This document shows, piece by piece, positions 16,541-23,020 of a DNA stretch of 48,368 nucleotides. Positions within the stretch are counted from its first letter, which is position 1, and each line of letters opens with the position of its first letter. This DNA comes from an uncultured bacterium (lineage in GTDB: Bacteria > Bacillota > Clostridia > Oscillospirales > Oscillospiraceae), in the NCBI GenBank assembly GCA_945873205.1, contig CAMCCC010000016.1, positions 1-48,368 of the forward strand. Reading direction: 5' to 3'. The translations under genes were made by a program, and so were the position numbers. The notes beneath the pieces are model-generated. The model was not told where the DNA came from. It did no database searches and saw only the letters and a list, made by a program, of their open reading frames with translations.

Positions 16541-17212
16541 GTGAAGCGTCTTAAGGTATCCAACAATGTGATTCGCCGGCTGCCCAGGTATCTGCGCAAG
16601 CTGGATGAGCTTACCGATAACGGCATCAGCCGCATTTCCTCTTTTGAACTGGGCCAGCAGTTGGGGCTTACCCCCTCCCAGATCCGCCAGGATTTCAGCT
16701 GCTTTGGGGAATTTGGCCAGCAGGGTTACGGTTATAATGTGCCTGCCCTCCGGGCGCAGATCGCCACCATTCTGGGCATTGACCGGGGCTTCAGCGCGGT
16801 GCTGATCGGCGTTGGCAACATCGGTAAAGCCTTGATGGATAACTTCTGCTTCAGCGAATGGGGCTTCCGGCTGGACTGTGCCTTCGATATCAAGCCCGAA
16901 CTGATCGGCACCCAGTTCAACGGCGTTCCCATCTACAGCATGGATGATCTGGTCAAGTACCTGCAGGAGCACCCGGTGGATGTGGCAGTGCTCACCGTCC
17001 CCAAGGAGGTGGCTGTGGCTGTCACCAACACCCTCACCGAGAACGGCGTGGAGGCCATCTGGAACTTCACCAATGTGGAGCTGACGGAGCCCAACAGCCC
17101 CACCCTGGTGGAAAATGTCCACTTCTCCGACAGCTTGCTGAGCCTCAGCTACTTCGTGTCTGAGCGCAAGGATGAGCGGGCCGCCAAGGCCGCCCGGGTG
17201 GAGAAGCAGTAA
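16541..17212 (+). CDS. rex: Redox-sensing transcriptional repressor Rex
   Basis: Senses the NADH/NAD+ ratio and represses fermentation and electron-transfer genes when NADH is low. The 223-aa length is typical. Residues 1-80 form the winged helix (VIRRLPRYLRKLDEL, ISSFELGQQLGLTPSQIRQDFSCFG). The Rossmann motif VLIGVGNIGKAL is at about 87-98, and VLTVPKEVA and the C-terminal FTNVELTEP and SLSYFVSERK close the family pattern. It starts with GTG at 16541, with AAGGAG 9 bases upstream. Monocistronic, with its own promoter and terminator. Confidence 0.96.
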   Translation: MKRLKVSNNVIRRLPRYLRKLDELTDNGISRISSFELGQQLGLTPSQIRQDFSCFGEFGQQGYGYNVPALRAQIATILGIDRGFSAVLIGVGNIGKALMDNFCFSEWGFRLDCAFDIKPELIGTQFNGVPIYSMDDLVKYLQEHPVDVAVLTVPKEVAVAVTNTLTENGVEAIWNFTNVELTEPNSPTLVENVHFSDSLLSLSYFVSERKDERAAKAARVEKQ

Positions 17213-17230
17213 CCGGCAGTTTCGATTAAA

Positions 17231-17269
17231 AACAGGCTGTGCCATCATTTGCGGCACGGCCTGTTTTTT
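17231..17269 (+). terminator. Rho-independent terminator of rex
   Basis: Stem AACAGGC-T-GTGCC / GGCAC-G-GCCTGTT, 12 pairs with one bulge mismatch, followed by a T run. Confidence 0.9.
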
Positions 17270-17344
17270 AATGCAGCTCTTCCATCCGCATATTCACAGT
17301 CGGCGCACAGGCAGCCGCTTTTATCCTCCCCGGCGGAGGGCATA

Positions 17345-17393
17345 AAAAATCAAAGGCACGGCGCACACAGAATGTTTTCTGATGGCCGTGCCT
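17345..17393 (-). terminator. Terminator of the micro-ORF cluster
   Basis: On the minus strand AGGCACGGC pairs with GCCGTGCCT (9 bp). An inner CAGAA / TTCTG stem extends the hairpin, and TTTGATTTTTT follows. It lies just past the fourth micro-ORF and defines the 3' end of a roughly 550-nt transcript. Confidence 0.85.
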
Positions 17394-17413
17394 CTAATTA
17401 TGATCTTTCATGC

Positions 17414-17473
17414 TTATCCTCTTCTGGAGAATGACGCATAGTATTCTCTCAGACGTGGTGCGAACCGTTTCAT
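17414..17473 (-). CDS. Micro-ORF D, divergent 19-residue basic peptide
   Basis: Encodes MKRFAPRLREYYASFSRRG. It aligns without gaps to the three upstream 18-residue peptides, with identical M1, K2, L8, Y12, S14 and R18 and similar hydrophobic residues at 4, 11 and 15. It is far more basic (seven Lys/Arg) and has Pro6. AAAGGAG lies 11 bases upstream, in a leader (GAGAGAAAGGAGCAAGC) clearly related to the leaders of copies A and B, so the segment arose by duplication. It is the last ORF before the terminator. Function unknown; a membrane-active or signalling peptide are the leading guesses. Confidence 0.65.
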   Translation of the reverse strand: MKRFAPRLREYYASFSRRG

Positions 17474-17513
17474 TTTCCAGCTTGCTCCTTTCTCTCAATT
17501 GCTCTCGCTGCCC

Positions 17514-17570
17514 TCAACGGTGCAGGTAGCTTTCATACAGACCTTCCAGGAACTTCTCAACTTTCTTCAT
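17514..17570 (-). CDS. Micro-ORF A, 18-residue amphipathic peptide
   Basis: Encodes MKKVEKFLEGLYESYLHR, identical in protein to copy C although five codons differ. Hydrophobic residues at 4, 7, 8, 11, 12, 15 and 16 would form one face of a helix, with Lys, Glu and Arg on the other; net charge is about +1. No signal peptide or Cys is present. AAAGGAG lies 8 bases before the ATG. Synonymous-only divergence from C shows that the peptide, not the DNA, is under selection. I do not recognise a family. Length, tandem copies and amphipathicity recall phenol-soluble modulins, but there is no sequence identity that I can see. Confidence 0.8.
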   Translation of the reverse strand: MKKVEKFLEGLYESYLHR

Positions 17571-17628
17571 AGTGCTTACTCCTTTCCTCTCATTTGCGGC
17601 TTACGCCCGGATTTCCTTCGCGTTGCCC

Positions 17629-17685
17629 TTAACGGTGCAGGTAGCTCTCGTACAGGCCTTCCAGGAACTTCTCGATCTTCTTCAT
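17629..17685 (-). CDS. Micro-ORF B, 18-residue amphipathic peptide
   Basis: Encodes MKKIEKFLEGLYESYLHR, differing from copies A and C only by the conservative V4I change. Other codon differences are synonymous and the stop is TAA, not TGA. The leader AAAGGAGTAAGCAC before the ATG is the same as that of copy A, so A and B share a recent duplication unit of about 115 bp that includes the ribosome site. It is the second ORF of the cluster, 114 bases after copy C. Function unknown. Confidence 0.8.
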   Translation of the reverse strand: MKKIEKFLEGLYESYLHR

Positions 17686-17799
17686 GGTGCTTACTCCTTT
17701 CTTTTTTCACAGGTGCTTTGGATATTGATTTTATTCAGGAAATGCTGCATAATGTTTCTTACGCAGGTTCCGCCTCTCCGGCCCTCCGCCAGCTGATGC

Positions 17800-17856
17800 T
17801 CAGCGGTGCAGGTAGCTTTCGTACAGGCCTTCCAGGAACTTTTCCACTTTCTTCAT
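17800..17856 (-). CDS. Micro-ORF C, 18-residue amphipathic peptide, promoter-proximal
   Basis: Encodes MKKVEKFLEGLYESYLHR. First ORF of the cluster, about 40 nt after the predicted transcription start, with a strong GGGAGGA ribosome site 7 bases before the ATG. The leader differs from those of A and B, which argues that the peptide sequence is kept by selection and not merely by recent copying. It is divergent from the LysR gene at 17991, with a 134-bp shared control region. Function unknown. Confidence 0.82.
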   Translation of the reverse strand: MKKVEKFLEGLYESYLHR

Positions 17857-17904
17857 TGTTTTTTCCTCCCTTATGTTTTTTGTCCTTTCCCTTGGGACGA
17901 TTGT

Positions 17905-17933
17905 ATAGTAACACGCTTTTTTGCATTTGTGAA
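17905..17933 (-). promoter_or_regulatory. Promoter of the micro-ORF cluster
   Basis: On the minus strand, TTCACA (17928-17933), a 17-bp spacer and TACTAT (17905-17910). The predicted start is near 17898, about 40 nt before micro-ORF C. Confidence 0.72.
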
Positions 17934-17951
17934 ATACCGAATCCTTTGGGT

Positions 17952-17976
17952 TTATCATATCTTTTCCATATGGTAA
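17952..17976. promoter_or_regulatory. Candidate LysR recognition site
   Basis: Inverted repeat TTATCATAT-N7-ATATGGTAA, matching in 8 of 9 arm positions. Its centre is about 66 bp upstream of the predicted micro-ORF transcript start, the classical position of a LysR-type recognition site, and its right arm touches the LysR ribosome site (AAGGAG at 17975-17980), allowing autoregulation. Confidence 0.6.
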
Positions 17977-17990
17977 GGAGTTTGTTATAC

Positions 17991-18944
17991 ATGGATTTGA
18001 GGAGTTTGAAATACTTTGTGGTGGTGGCCCAGGAGCTGAACATCACCCGGGCCGCCGAAAAGCTGAACATGAGCCAGCCCCCCTTGAGCAACCAGATTAA
18101 GGCCCTGGAAGAAGAGCTGGGGGTGACTCTGTTTGTCCGGGGCAAGCGGCACCTGCAGCTGACCGAGGCCGGCAGCCTGCTGCTGCGCCGGGCCAACCAG
18201 GTGCTGGAGCTGACGGATAAAACCAGGCAGGAGCTGCGGGAAATGCAGGATGGGCTCTCCGGCACCATCAGCATCGGCATGGTGGAGGGGCGGGCTCCCT
18301 TCCTGGTGTCCCGCTGGATTGCCGGCTTCCGGGAGGAGTTTCCCCTGGTGCAGTACAGCCTCTGGAACGGCAGCAGCGACGATGTGCTGGAGCGGCTCTA
18401 CCGGGGTCTGGTGGACATTGCGGTGATTGCCGCCCCCTATGACACGGAGCATCTGGAGGGCTTTCCCGTGGGGCGGGAGCCCTGGGTGGCGCTCATCCCG
18501 GTGGGCCATCCTCTGGCCCGGCAGGAAGGGAACCGTATCCCCCTGGCAAGTCTGGTGGATCAGCCGCTGGTCGTGCCCAGCCGGCGCTCCCGGGTGGAGG
18601 CCATCCGCCAGTGGTTTCAGGAGATCGGCGCGGAGCCCCGGATTGTCTGCTCCACCTCCAACTATCTGGACGCGGTGGCCATGAGCGAGTTCGGCGTGGG
18701 CATCAGCATCTTCCCCCAGACCACCTACACCCCCAACGCCCTGCTGGTCAGCAAGGTCATCACCGGCAGCGAGCGGCAGGTGGAATATGTGCTGGTTCGC
18801 AGCAAGGAGCTGCGCCCCTCCCCGCTGGTGGAGGAGTTTATCAACTTCATCCGGGACGCCATGGAGGACGACCGCCGCCGGCCGGTGCATCAGCTGCTCT
18901 CCGAATATGAGTACATCCCCCCGGAGAATACCCCTTTCCTGTGA
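17991..18944 (+). CDS. LysR-type transcriptional regulator
   Basis: A 317-residue LysR-type regulator. The N-terminal winged helix is clear (MDLRSLKYFVVVAQELNIT, AAEKLNMSQPPLSNQIKALEEELG, LFVR), followed by a linker helix (LLLRRANQVLELTDKTRQELRE) and a periplasmic-binding-like effector domain (GTISIGMVEG onward, with VALIPVGHPLA and SEFGVGISIFP). The start at 17991 has AAGGAG 10 bases upstream. An in-frame extension to 17499 would read antisense through the micro-ORFs and is rejected. The divergent arrangement and the inverted repeat between the two units point to control of the micro-ORF cluster. The ligand is unknown. The C-terminal tail (about 20 residues, HQLLSEYEYIPPENTPFL) goes beyond the usual domain end. 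Confidence 0.93.
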   Translation: MDLRSLKYFVVVAQELNITRAAEKLNMSQPPLSNQIKALEEELGVTLFVRGKRHLQLTEAGSLLLRRANQVLELTDKTRQELREMQDGLSGTISIGMVEGRAPFLVSRWIAGFREEFPLVQYSLWNGSSDDVLERLYRGLVDIAVIAAPYDTEHLEGFPVGREPWVALIPVGHPLARQEGNRIPLASLVDQPLVVPSRRSRVEAIRQWFQEIGAEPRIVCSTSNYLDAVAMSEFGVGISIFPQTTYTPNALLVSKVITGSERQVEYVLVRSKELRPSPLVEEFINFIRDAMEDDRRRPVHQLLSEYEYIPPENTPFL

Positions 18945-18952
18945 ATAAACAC

Positions 18953-18984
18953 AAAAAACGCCCCGGAGCTTTCGCTCCGGGGCG
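18953..18984 (-). terminator. Terminator of the minus-strand structured RNA
   Basis: Stem GCCCCGGAGC / GCTCCGGGGC with loop GAAA, followed on the minus strand by GTTTTTTG. On the plus strand there is no T run after the stem, so it serves mainly the minus-strand transcript. Confidence 0.85.
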
Positions 18985-19210
18985 CACCCCCGCAAATGCC
19001 GTGCTGGCCCAATTATAACCTGCACAAAAGAGCAGGTGGGTCGCCTAAGTTCTGTTTCGCTGCTTCCAACGTCCAGCCTTTTGGGCCGGGAGGCCTGCAA
19101 TCCGCAGATTCAAGTCGGCATCCCTTATAAGAGATGTGGGTTTAATGGGCCATGAAGCCTGAACAGGCAACACGCACACAGCAGGAATTATTTTTTCTTT
19201 TCCCTGGGGG
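18985..19210 (-). ncRNA. ssrS: Structured noncoding RNA, probably 6S RNA
   Basis: A 300-bp gap with no ORF but with a full transcription unit on the minus strand: promoter (19217-19245), start near 19210 and terminator (18953-18984). The RNA can close on itself: GUG..UUGCCU in the 5' part pairs with AGGCGA..CAC near the 3' end, and GCUUC pairs with GAAGC further in, leaving an internal bubble. The rod-like layout, the roughly 200-nt size and segments such as CUUAGGCGACCCACC fit my recollection of clostridial 6S RNA, which binds SigA RNA polymerase. It lacks tmRNA, SRP RNA and RNase P signatures. The identity needs a covariance-model match; the existence of a structured RNA is better supported than the name. 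Confidence 0.58.
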
Positions 19211-19216
19211 CATTTT

Positions 19217-19245
19217 ATTCTATGCGCCGGGGAAGCATTTGATAA
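19217..19245 (-). promoter_or_regulatory. Promoter of the structured RNA
   Basis: On the minus strand, TTATCA (19240-19245), a 17-bp spacer and TAGAAT (19217-19222). Confidence 0.65.
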
Positions 19246-19258
19246 CAGGGAACTTTTG

Positions 19259-19537
19259 TCAGTCCTCGTCGTCAAAAAGGATGCGGGAGAAGTGCTCATA
19301 CACATCCTGCAATTCATCCTCATCATCAATGGATTCAAACAGCTCCTCGCCGTTTTCATCCAGCACGGAGCGCAGGATGATAATACCGTAATCCGGGTCG
19401 TTTTCGTCCATATCCGCGGGGAGGAAGGCCACGAAGGTCTGGTTGTTGTAATCCATGGTATCCAGCACTTCCAGCTCGAACTCGGCCCCGTCGTCATCGA
19501 TTATGGTGATAAAATCACTGCCAAACTCTTCGCTCAT
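19259..19537 (-). CDS. DUF1292 family acidic protein (YrzB-like)
   Basis: A 92-residue, very acidic protein: ITIIDDDGAEFELEVLDTMDYN, then FLPADMDENDPDYGIIILR and a DEDELQDVYEHF tail. This is the DUF1292/YrzB pattern found across Firmicutes, often near genes for RuvX and alanyl-tRNA synthetase; its function is not known. I chose the ATG at 19537 because GGAG lies 6 bases upstream; the in-frame ATG at 19549 has no such site. The gene lies just upstream (in its own direction) of the structured RNA promoter. Confidence 0.88.
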   Translation of the reverse strand: MSEEFGSDFITIIDDDGAEFELEVLDTMDYNNQTFVAFLPADMDENDPDYGIIILRSVLDENGEELFESIDDEDELQDVYEHFSRILFDDED

Positions 19538-19628
19538 ATTGATCTCCATTCTGCTTGCTTGATGGGTCTATTCTATACTAATTCCCCGGATAAATCAACA
19601 GTCTGCGAAATAAAAATTTGTAAACATC

Positions 19629-19967
19629 TTAGGAGCCCAGATCCTCCAGCAGGCGCAGCAGCTCCCGCCGGTTCTCCACCGGGATGCCCTTCTGCACCAG
19701 GGCCCTGTCGGTCCCCCGCAGATTGGCAATCTCTATATCCGTCACGCTGACCGGCGTCTTTTCCCGCCGCCCCTCATACACCGCCACAAAGCCGTCGCAG
19801 GGGCGCAGGAAAAATTCCGCGCTGTCCTCCCGGCCTTCAAAGCTGGCGTATACCTCCTCCGGCACCTCCTCCACCGCGGGTACAATGCTTCTGTAGGCCT
19901 TTACCCCGGTGTAGGCCGCTGTGGCCGCCAGGCAGCTCAGCAGGGCGGCCCTCAGTTTAAGGCCCAT
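19629..19967 (-). CDS. Small membrane-anchored protein with a BofC C-terminal-like domain
   Basis: A 112-residue protein with an N-terminal hydrophobic segment (LRAALLSCLAATAAYTGV) that should act as a membrane anchor. The remaining 70 residues (GFVAVYEGRREKTPVSVTD, LRGTDRALVQKGIPVENRRELLRLLEDL) match the pattern seen in the C-terminal domain of BofC, the intercompartmental sporulation signalling protein: a short beta hairpin, a TDI strand, then a D-x-x-L-x-x-GI-x-V-x-x-x-x-EL-x-x-LLED helix. Many Clostridia carry such short versions with unknown roles. It is a likely sporulation or surface accessory protein by family only. Confidence 0.7.
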   Translation of the reverse strand: MGLKLRAALLSCLAATAAYTGVKAYRSIVPAVEEVPEEVYASFEGREDSAEFFLRPCDGFVAVYEGRREKTPVSVTDIEIANLRGTDRALVQKGIPVENRRELLRLLEDLGS

Positions 19968-20116
19968 GGAATCTCCCCCTTGTTCGTATCCTTACGTTAG
20001 AAAGTATCTCTCGGCACCTGGGGAAATATACATTATTTTCTTGGCACGCTGGCTATACTATACAAGGGTACCCCCTAAAAAATTTACATTTTCTCTACCG
20101 CTGGAAGGGATCCTGT

Positions 20117-20124
20117 GGTATAAT
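20117..20124 (+). promoter_or_regulatory. Extended -10 promoter of the PBP gene
   Basis: TATAAT at 20119-20124 preceded by a TGG extended -10 element; the -35 at 17 bp is weak. The leader would be about 55 nt. Confidence 0.55.
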
Positions 20125-20185
20125 GTTCTGATGTATGGCATTAATTTGCGCCCTGTGCGTTGGAAAAGGAGGCGCTTCTATTTCG

Positions 20186-22486
20186 ATGAGCAAAAAGAGC
20201 CCCGAAAATCAGGGGCCTGAAAAGAAGCCAGGCAAAAAGCTCCTGGCGGTAAAAAAGGCGGCAGACCTTACCGGCGACGTGATCACCGGGACCATTGGCG
20301 GCGCTCTGAAAGTGATCGGCACGGTTCTGCTGATCCTGCTGGTGGCAGGCATGATGTTTGCCTGCGTGTTCGCCTACTATGTAAAAACCTGCCTCATCCC
20401 CAGCTTTGACCTGTCCCTGGAGGACATGAAGCTGAACGAGTCCAGTACCTTATGGTATCAGGACGCAGGCGGCGAATGGCGGGAACTGGCCACCCTCTCC
20501 GGCAAGGAGGGCAAGCGGGTGTGGGTGGATTATGAAGAGCTGCCCTGGTATCTGGAAAAAGCCCTGGTCTCCATTGAGGACAAGCGCTTTTACGAGCACA
20601 AGGGCGTGGACTGGTACCGTACCGCCGGTGCCTTTGTCACCATGTTCGCCAAAATGGACACCAGCTACGGCGGCTCCACCATCACTCAGCAGCTGATCAA
20701 GAACCTGACCGGCAAAGACGATGTGACCATCCAGCGTAAGCTGACGGAGATCTTCGGCGCGCTGGAGCTGGAGAAGAAGTACGACAAGCAGGAGATTGTG
20801 GAATGGTATCTCAACGCGGTGTGCTTCGGCCAGGGCTGCTACGGCGTGCAGACCGCGGCCCAGACCTATTTCGGCAAGGACGCCAAGGACCTGACCATGG
20901 CCGAGGCCGCCGCCATTGTGGGCATCACCAATCTGCCCACCTATTACGACCCCTTCTATAACGAGCAGAACAACAAAGAACGGCAGGAGACCATCCTGCG
21001 GGAGATGTATGAACAGGGCTACATCAACTACCAGCAGTATAAGGACGCGGTAGCCGAGGAGCTGGTGTTCACCCGCACCCCCGGCGAGGAGGTCACCCAG
21101 AACATCTTCTCCTACTATACCGAGGTTGTCATTGACGATGTGATCAATGACCTGATGCAGCTCAAGGGCATCAGTAAGGAAACGGCCCAGACCCTGCTGT
21201 ATAACGGCGGCTACAACGTGTATACCTGCCTGGACGTGAATGTGCAGAACACCATTGACGCTATCTATACGGATCTGGACGCCATTCCCAATACCTGGGG
21301 CAGCGAGCAGCAGCTGCAAAGCGGCATCGTTGTGATGGACCCCTATGACGGGCGGATCCTGGGTCTCTCCGGCGGCGTGGGGGAAAAGACGCGGAACTTC
21401 CCGCTGAACCGGGCCACCGGCACCAAGCGGCCCCCCGGCTCCTCCGTCAAGCCTTTGGCTTCCTACGGTCCGGCGATCGACCTGGGGCTCATCACCCCCG
21501 ATACCACCGTGCTGGATTCCCCCGGCCTCACCCTGAAGGGTACCGACTGGTTCCCCGCCAATGACAGCAACCAGTATTTCGGCATGGTCTCCATCTACAC
21601 CGCCCTGCAGTATTCTCTGAACACCGTGGCGGCCCAGATTGTGGATATTCTGCCGGAAGGCCCTGTCACTTCCTATAACTATCTGGTCAATCACCTGGGC
21701 TTCACCAGCCTGGTTCCCGATGACATGTCCTACGCTCCCATGGCTCTGGGGCAGTTTACCGACGGCTGCACCGTCCGGGAAATGGCCCAGGCCTACTGCT
21801 CCCTGGTCAATGACGGCGTCTTTACCTACAGCCGCACCTACTCCATGATCACCGACAGTGAGGGCAACATTGTGATCGACAATACCCCCCGGACCATCCA
21901 GGCCTTTGAGCCCAACACCGCCTACACCCTGACCTATATGATGCAGAACGCGGTGGAAAACGGTACCGGCCGGGAGGCCAACCTCTACTCCGTGCCTGTG
22001 GCCGGCAAGACCGGCACCTCCGGCCAGTATATGGACCGCTGGTTCGTGGGCTGCACGCCCTACTATGTGGCGGCGGTCTGGACCGGCTATGACCAGCAGG
22101 AGCGTATCAACGTCTCCGGCAACCCGGCGGCCCAGCTTTGGAAAAAGGTCATGTCCCCCCTCCACGACGGCCTGTCCTGGAAGTCCTTCACCCACCCCTA
22201 TCTGGGCGATAACACCGGCGTCTTTGGCTTTGTGGACGAGGCGGAGGACGATTATCTGAACGATTTCATCACCACCGAGCCGGATAACAACGGCAGCATC
22301 GACTGGGGCGGCGGCAGCAACAGCTGGGGCGGCAGCAGCTCCGGCGGGGATGAATACGGCGGAGACTTTACCGGCGGCAACAGCGGCAACGGCGGCTGGG
22401 GCGGCAACGACAACTGGGGCGGCGGCAGCAGCTCCGGCGGCGACGATTTCCTCGGCGGCAACGGCGACAATATCTTTATCTGGTAG
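20186..22486 (+). CDS. Class A penicillin-binding protein (PBP1A-like)
   Basis: A 766-residue bifunctional cell-wall synthase. After a basic cytoplasmic tail, one membrane helix lies at about 40-68. The GT51 glycosyltransferase domain has EDKRFYEHKGVDW with catalytic Glu131 and GGSTITQQLIKNL. The transpeptidase domain has SSVK with Ser419 as nucleophile, SLN at 477-479 and KTGTS at 608-612. The last 60 residues are a low-complexity Gly/Ser/Asn/Trp/Asp tail. The start at 20186 follows GGAGG at a long 13-base distance; no better start is seen. A 17-bp hairpin follows. It precedes a conserved small gene and an NlpC/P60 hydrolase, giving a cell-wall cluster. Confidence 0.95.
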   Translation: MSKKSPENQGPEKKPGKKLLAVKKAADLTGDVITGTIGGALKVIGTVLLILLVAGMMFACVFAYYVKTCLIPSFDLSLEDMKLNESSTLWYQDAGGEWRELATLSGKEGKRVWVDYEELPWYLEKALVSIEDKRFYEHKGVDWYRTAGAFVTMFAKMDTSYGGSTITQQLIKNLTGKDDVTIQRKLTEIFGALELEKKYDKQEIVEWYLNAVCFGQGCYGVQTAAQTYFGKDAKDLTMAEAAAIVGITNLPTYYDPFYNEQNNKERQETILREMYEQGYINYQQYKDAVAEELVFTRTPGEEVTQNIFSYYTEVVIDDVINDLMQLKGISKETAQTLLYNGGYNVYTCLDVNVQNTIDAIYTDLDAIPNTWGSEQQLQSGIVVMDPYDGRILGLSGGVGEKTRNFPLNRATGTKRPPGSSVKPLASYGPAIDLGLITPDTTVLDSPGLTLKGTDWFPANDSNQYFGMVSIYTALQYSLNTVAAQIVDILPEGPVTSYNYLVNHLGFTSLVPDDMSYAPMALGQFTDGCTVREMAQAYCSLVNDGVFTYSRTYSMITDSEGNIVIDNTPRTIQAFEPNTAYTLTYMMQNAVENGTGREANLYSVPVAGKTGTSGQYMDRWFVGCTPYYVAAVWTGYDQQERINVSGNPAAQLWKKVMSPLHDGLSWKSFTHPYLGDNTGVFGFVDEAEDDYLNDFITTEPDNNGSIDWGGGSNSWGGSSSGGDEYGGDFTGGNSGNGGWGGNDNWGGGSSSGGDDFLGGNGDNIFIW

Positions 22487-22493
22487 TATTTTA

Positions 22494-22534
22494 ATTGGGT
22501 CTCAAAGGGGCTTCCGCCCCCTTTGAGACCCAAT
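22494..22534 (+). repeat. Perfect 17-bp hairpin after the PBP gene
   Basis: The arms run 22494-22510 and 22518-22534 around a 7-base loop and contain GGGTCTCAAAGGGG and its complement. No T run follows on the plus strand, so it is either a U-poor terminator or an RNA-stabilising or protein-binding hairpin. Confidence 0.7.
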
Positions 22535-22637
22535 ACAGAAGCTTTCGTGCAGGTTTACCATAATTTAGTCGTTGACATTTTTGGTTCAATATGTTACATT
22601 TTAATTACGGGCCTTGAGCCCAATGGAGGTGCTTCTA

Positions 22638-22919
22638 TTGGCAAAAACACTGGAGTATAAGGGACATCCCTTCCAAAGAAAAGACAACATCATCTACTAT
22701 GGCAGCTTCGCTGATAAGTACATCATCATGCTGCAGATCCTGGAGACCAAGAAGGTAGGCGATATGGACGTGGCTTCCAAGGTTTCCGTCCAGCTTCAGC
22801 TTACGGATGCCAGCATCAAGTCCAGAGACCGCATCGTCAAACGGGCGGAGAAGGATGGGCTTTATCCTGCAATGGATGTGGCTGTGGTCTGGTTGGATCG
22901 GGCTCTCGCCACCCGGTAA
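22638..22919 (+). CDS. Conserved small protein of unknown function
   Basis: A 93-residue soluble protein: AKTLEYKGHPFQRKDN, IIYYGSFADKYIIMLQIL, then KVGDMDVASKVSVQLQL and a basic helix ending AMDVAVVWLDRAL. From memory, similar short proteins with KPLVR, IYYG, YVIMLQI and GL..ALD...WL are common in Oscillospiraceae and other Clostridia, without known function. Translation most likely starts at a TTG at 22638, with GGAGG 8 bases upstream. A start at 22614 would place that Shine-Dalgarno inside the gene. It lies between two cell-wall genes, but nothing in the sequence links it to the wall. Confidence 0.8.
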   Translation: MAKTLEYKGHPFQRKDNIIYYGSFADKYIIMLQILETKKVGDMDVASKVSVQLQLTDASIKSRDRIVKRAEKDGLYPAMDVAVVWLDRALATR

Positions 22920-23020
22920 ATCCGGGCAACGCAGAGACAGGTAGATAGATACAACCGAAAGACTGGCTGAAAGGCGGCAGGGTTCTGCCTCCTCTCACCA
23001 GGGAAAAGGAACTGTTTCAA

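Noticed and set aside
17703-17762. Possible extra micro-ORF starting MQHFLNKIN between copies B and C
   Set aside because: No ribosome site, no similarity to the other peptides, and its stop overlaps the Shine-Dalgarno of copy B.
17514-17856. CRISPR-like or simple direct repeats (three 57-bp units)
   Set aside because: Spacings are unequal (115 and 171 bp), there are no cas genes, and the units differ mostly at third codon positions, which is the mark of coding sequence.
17499-17990. Extension of the LysR reading frame 164 codons upstream on the plus strand
   Set aside because: The extra part reads antisense through the micro-ORFs, has no regulator homology and no ribosome site. The ATG at 17991 has AAGGAG and starts exactly at the winged-helix domain.
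18985-19210. tmRNA, SRP RNA or RNase P RNA
   Set aside because: None of their conserved sequence elements is present; 6S-like layout fits better.
22920-23020. c-di-AMP (ydaO) or c-di-GMP riboswitch before the NlpC/P60 gene
   Set aside because: Cell-wall hydrolases often have one, but the conserved core sequences are not found; only a weak GGCGGCAG hairpin is visible.
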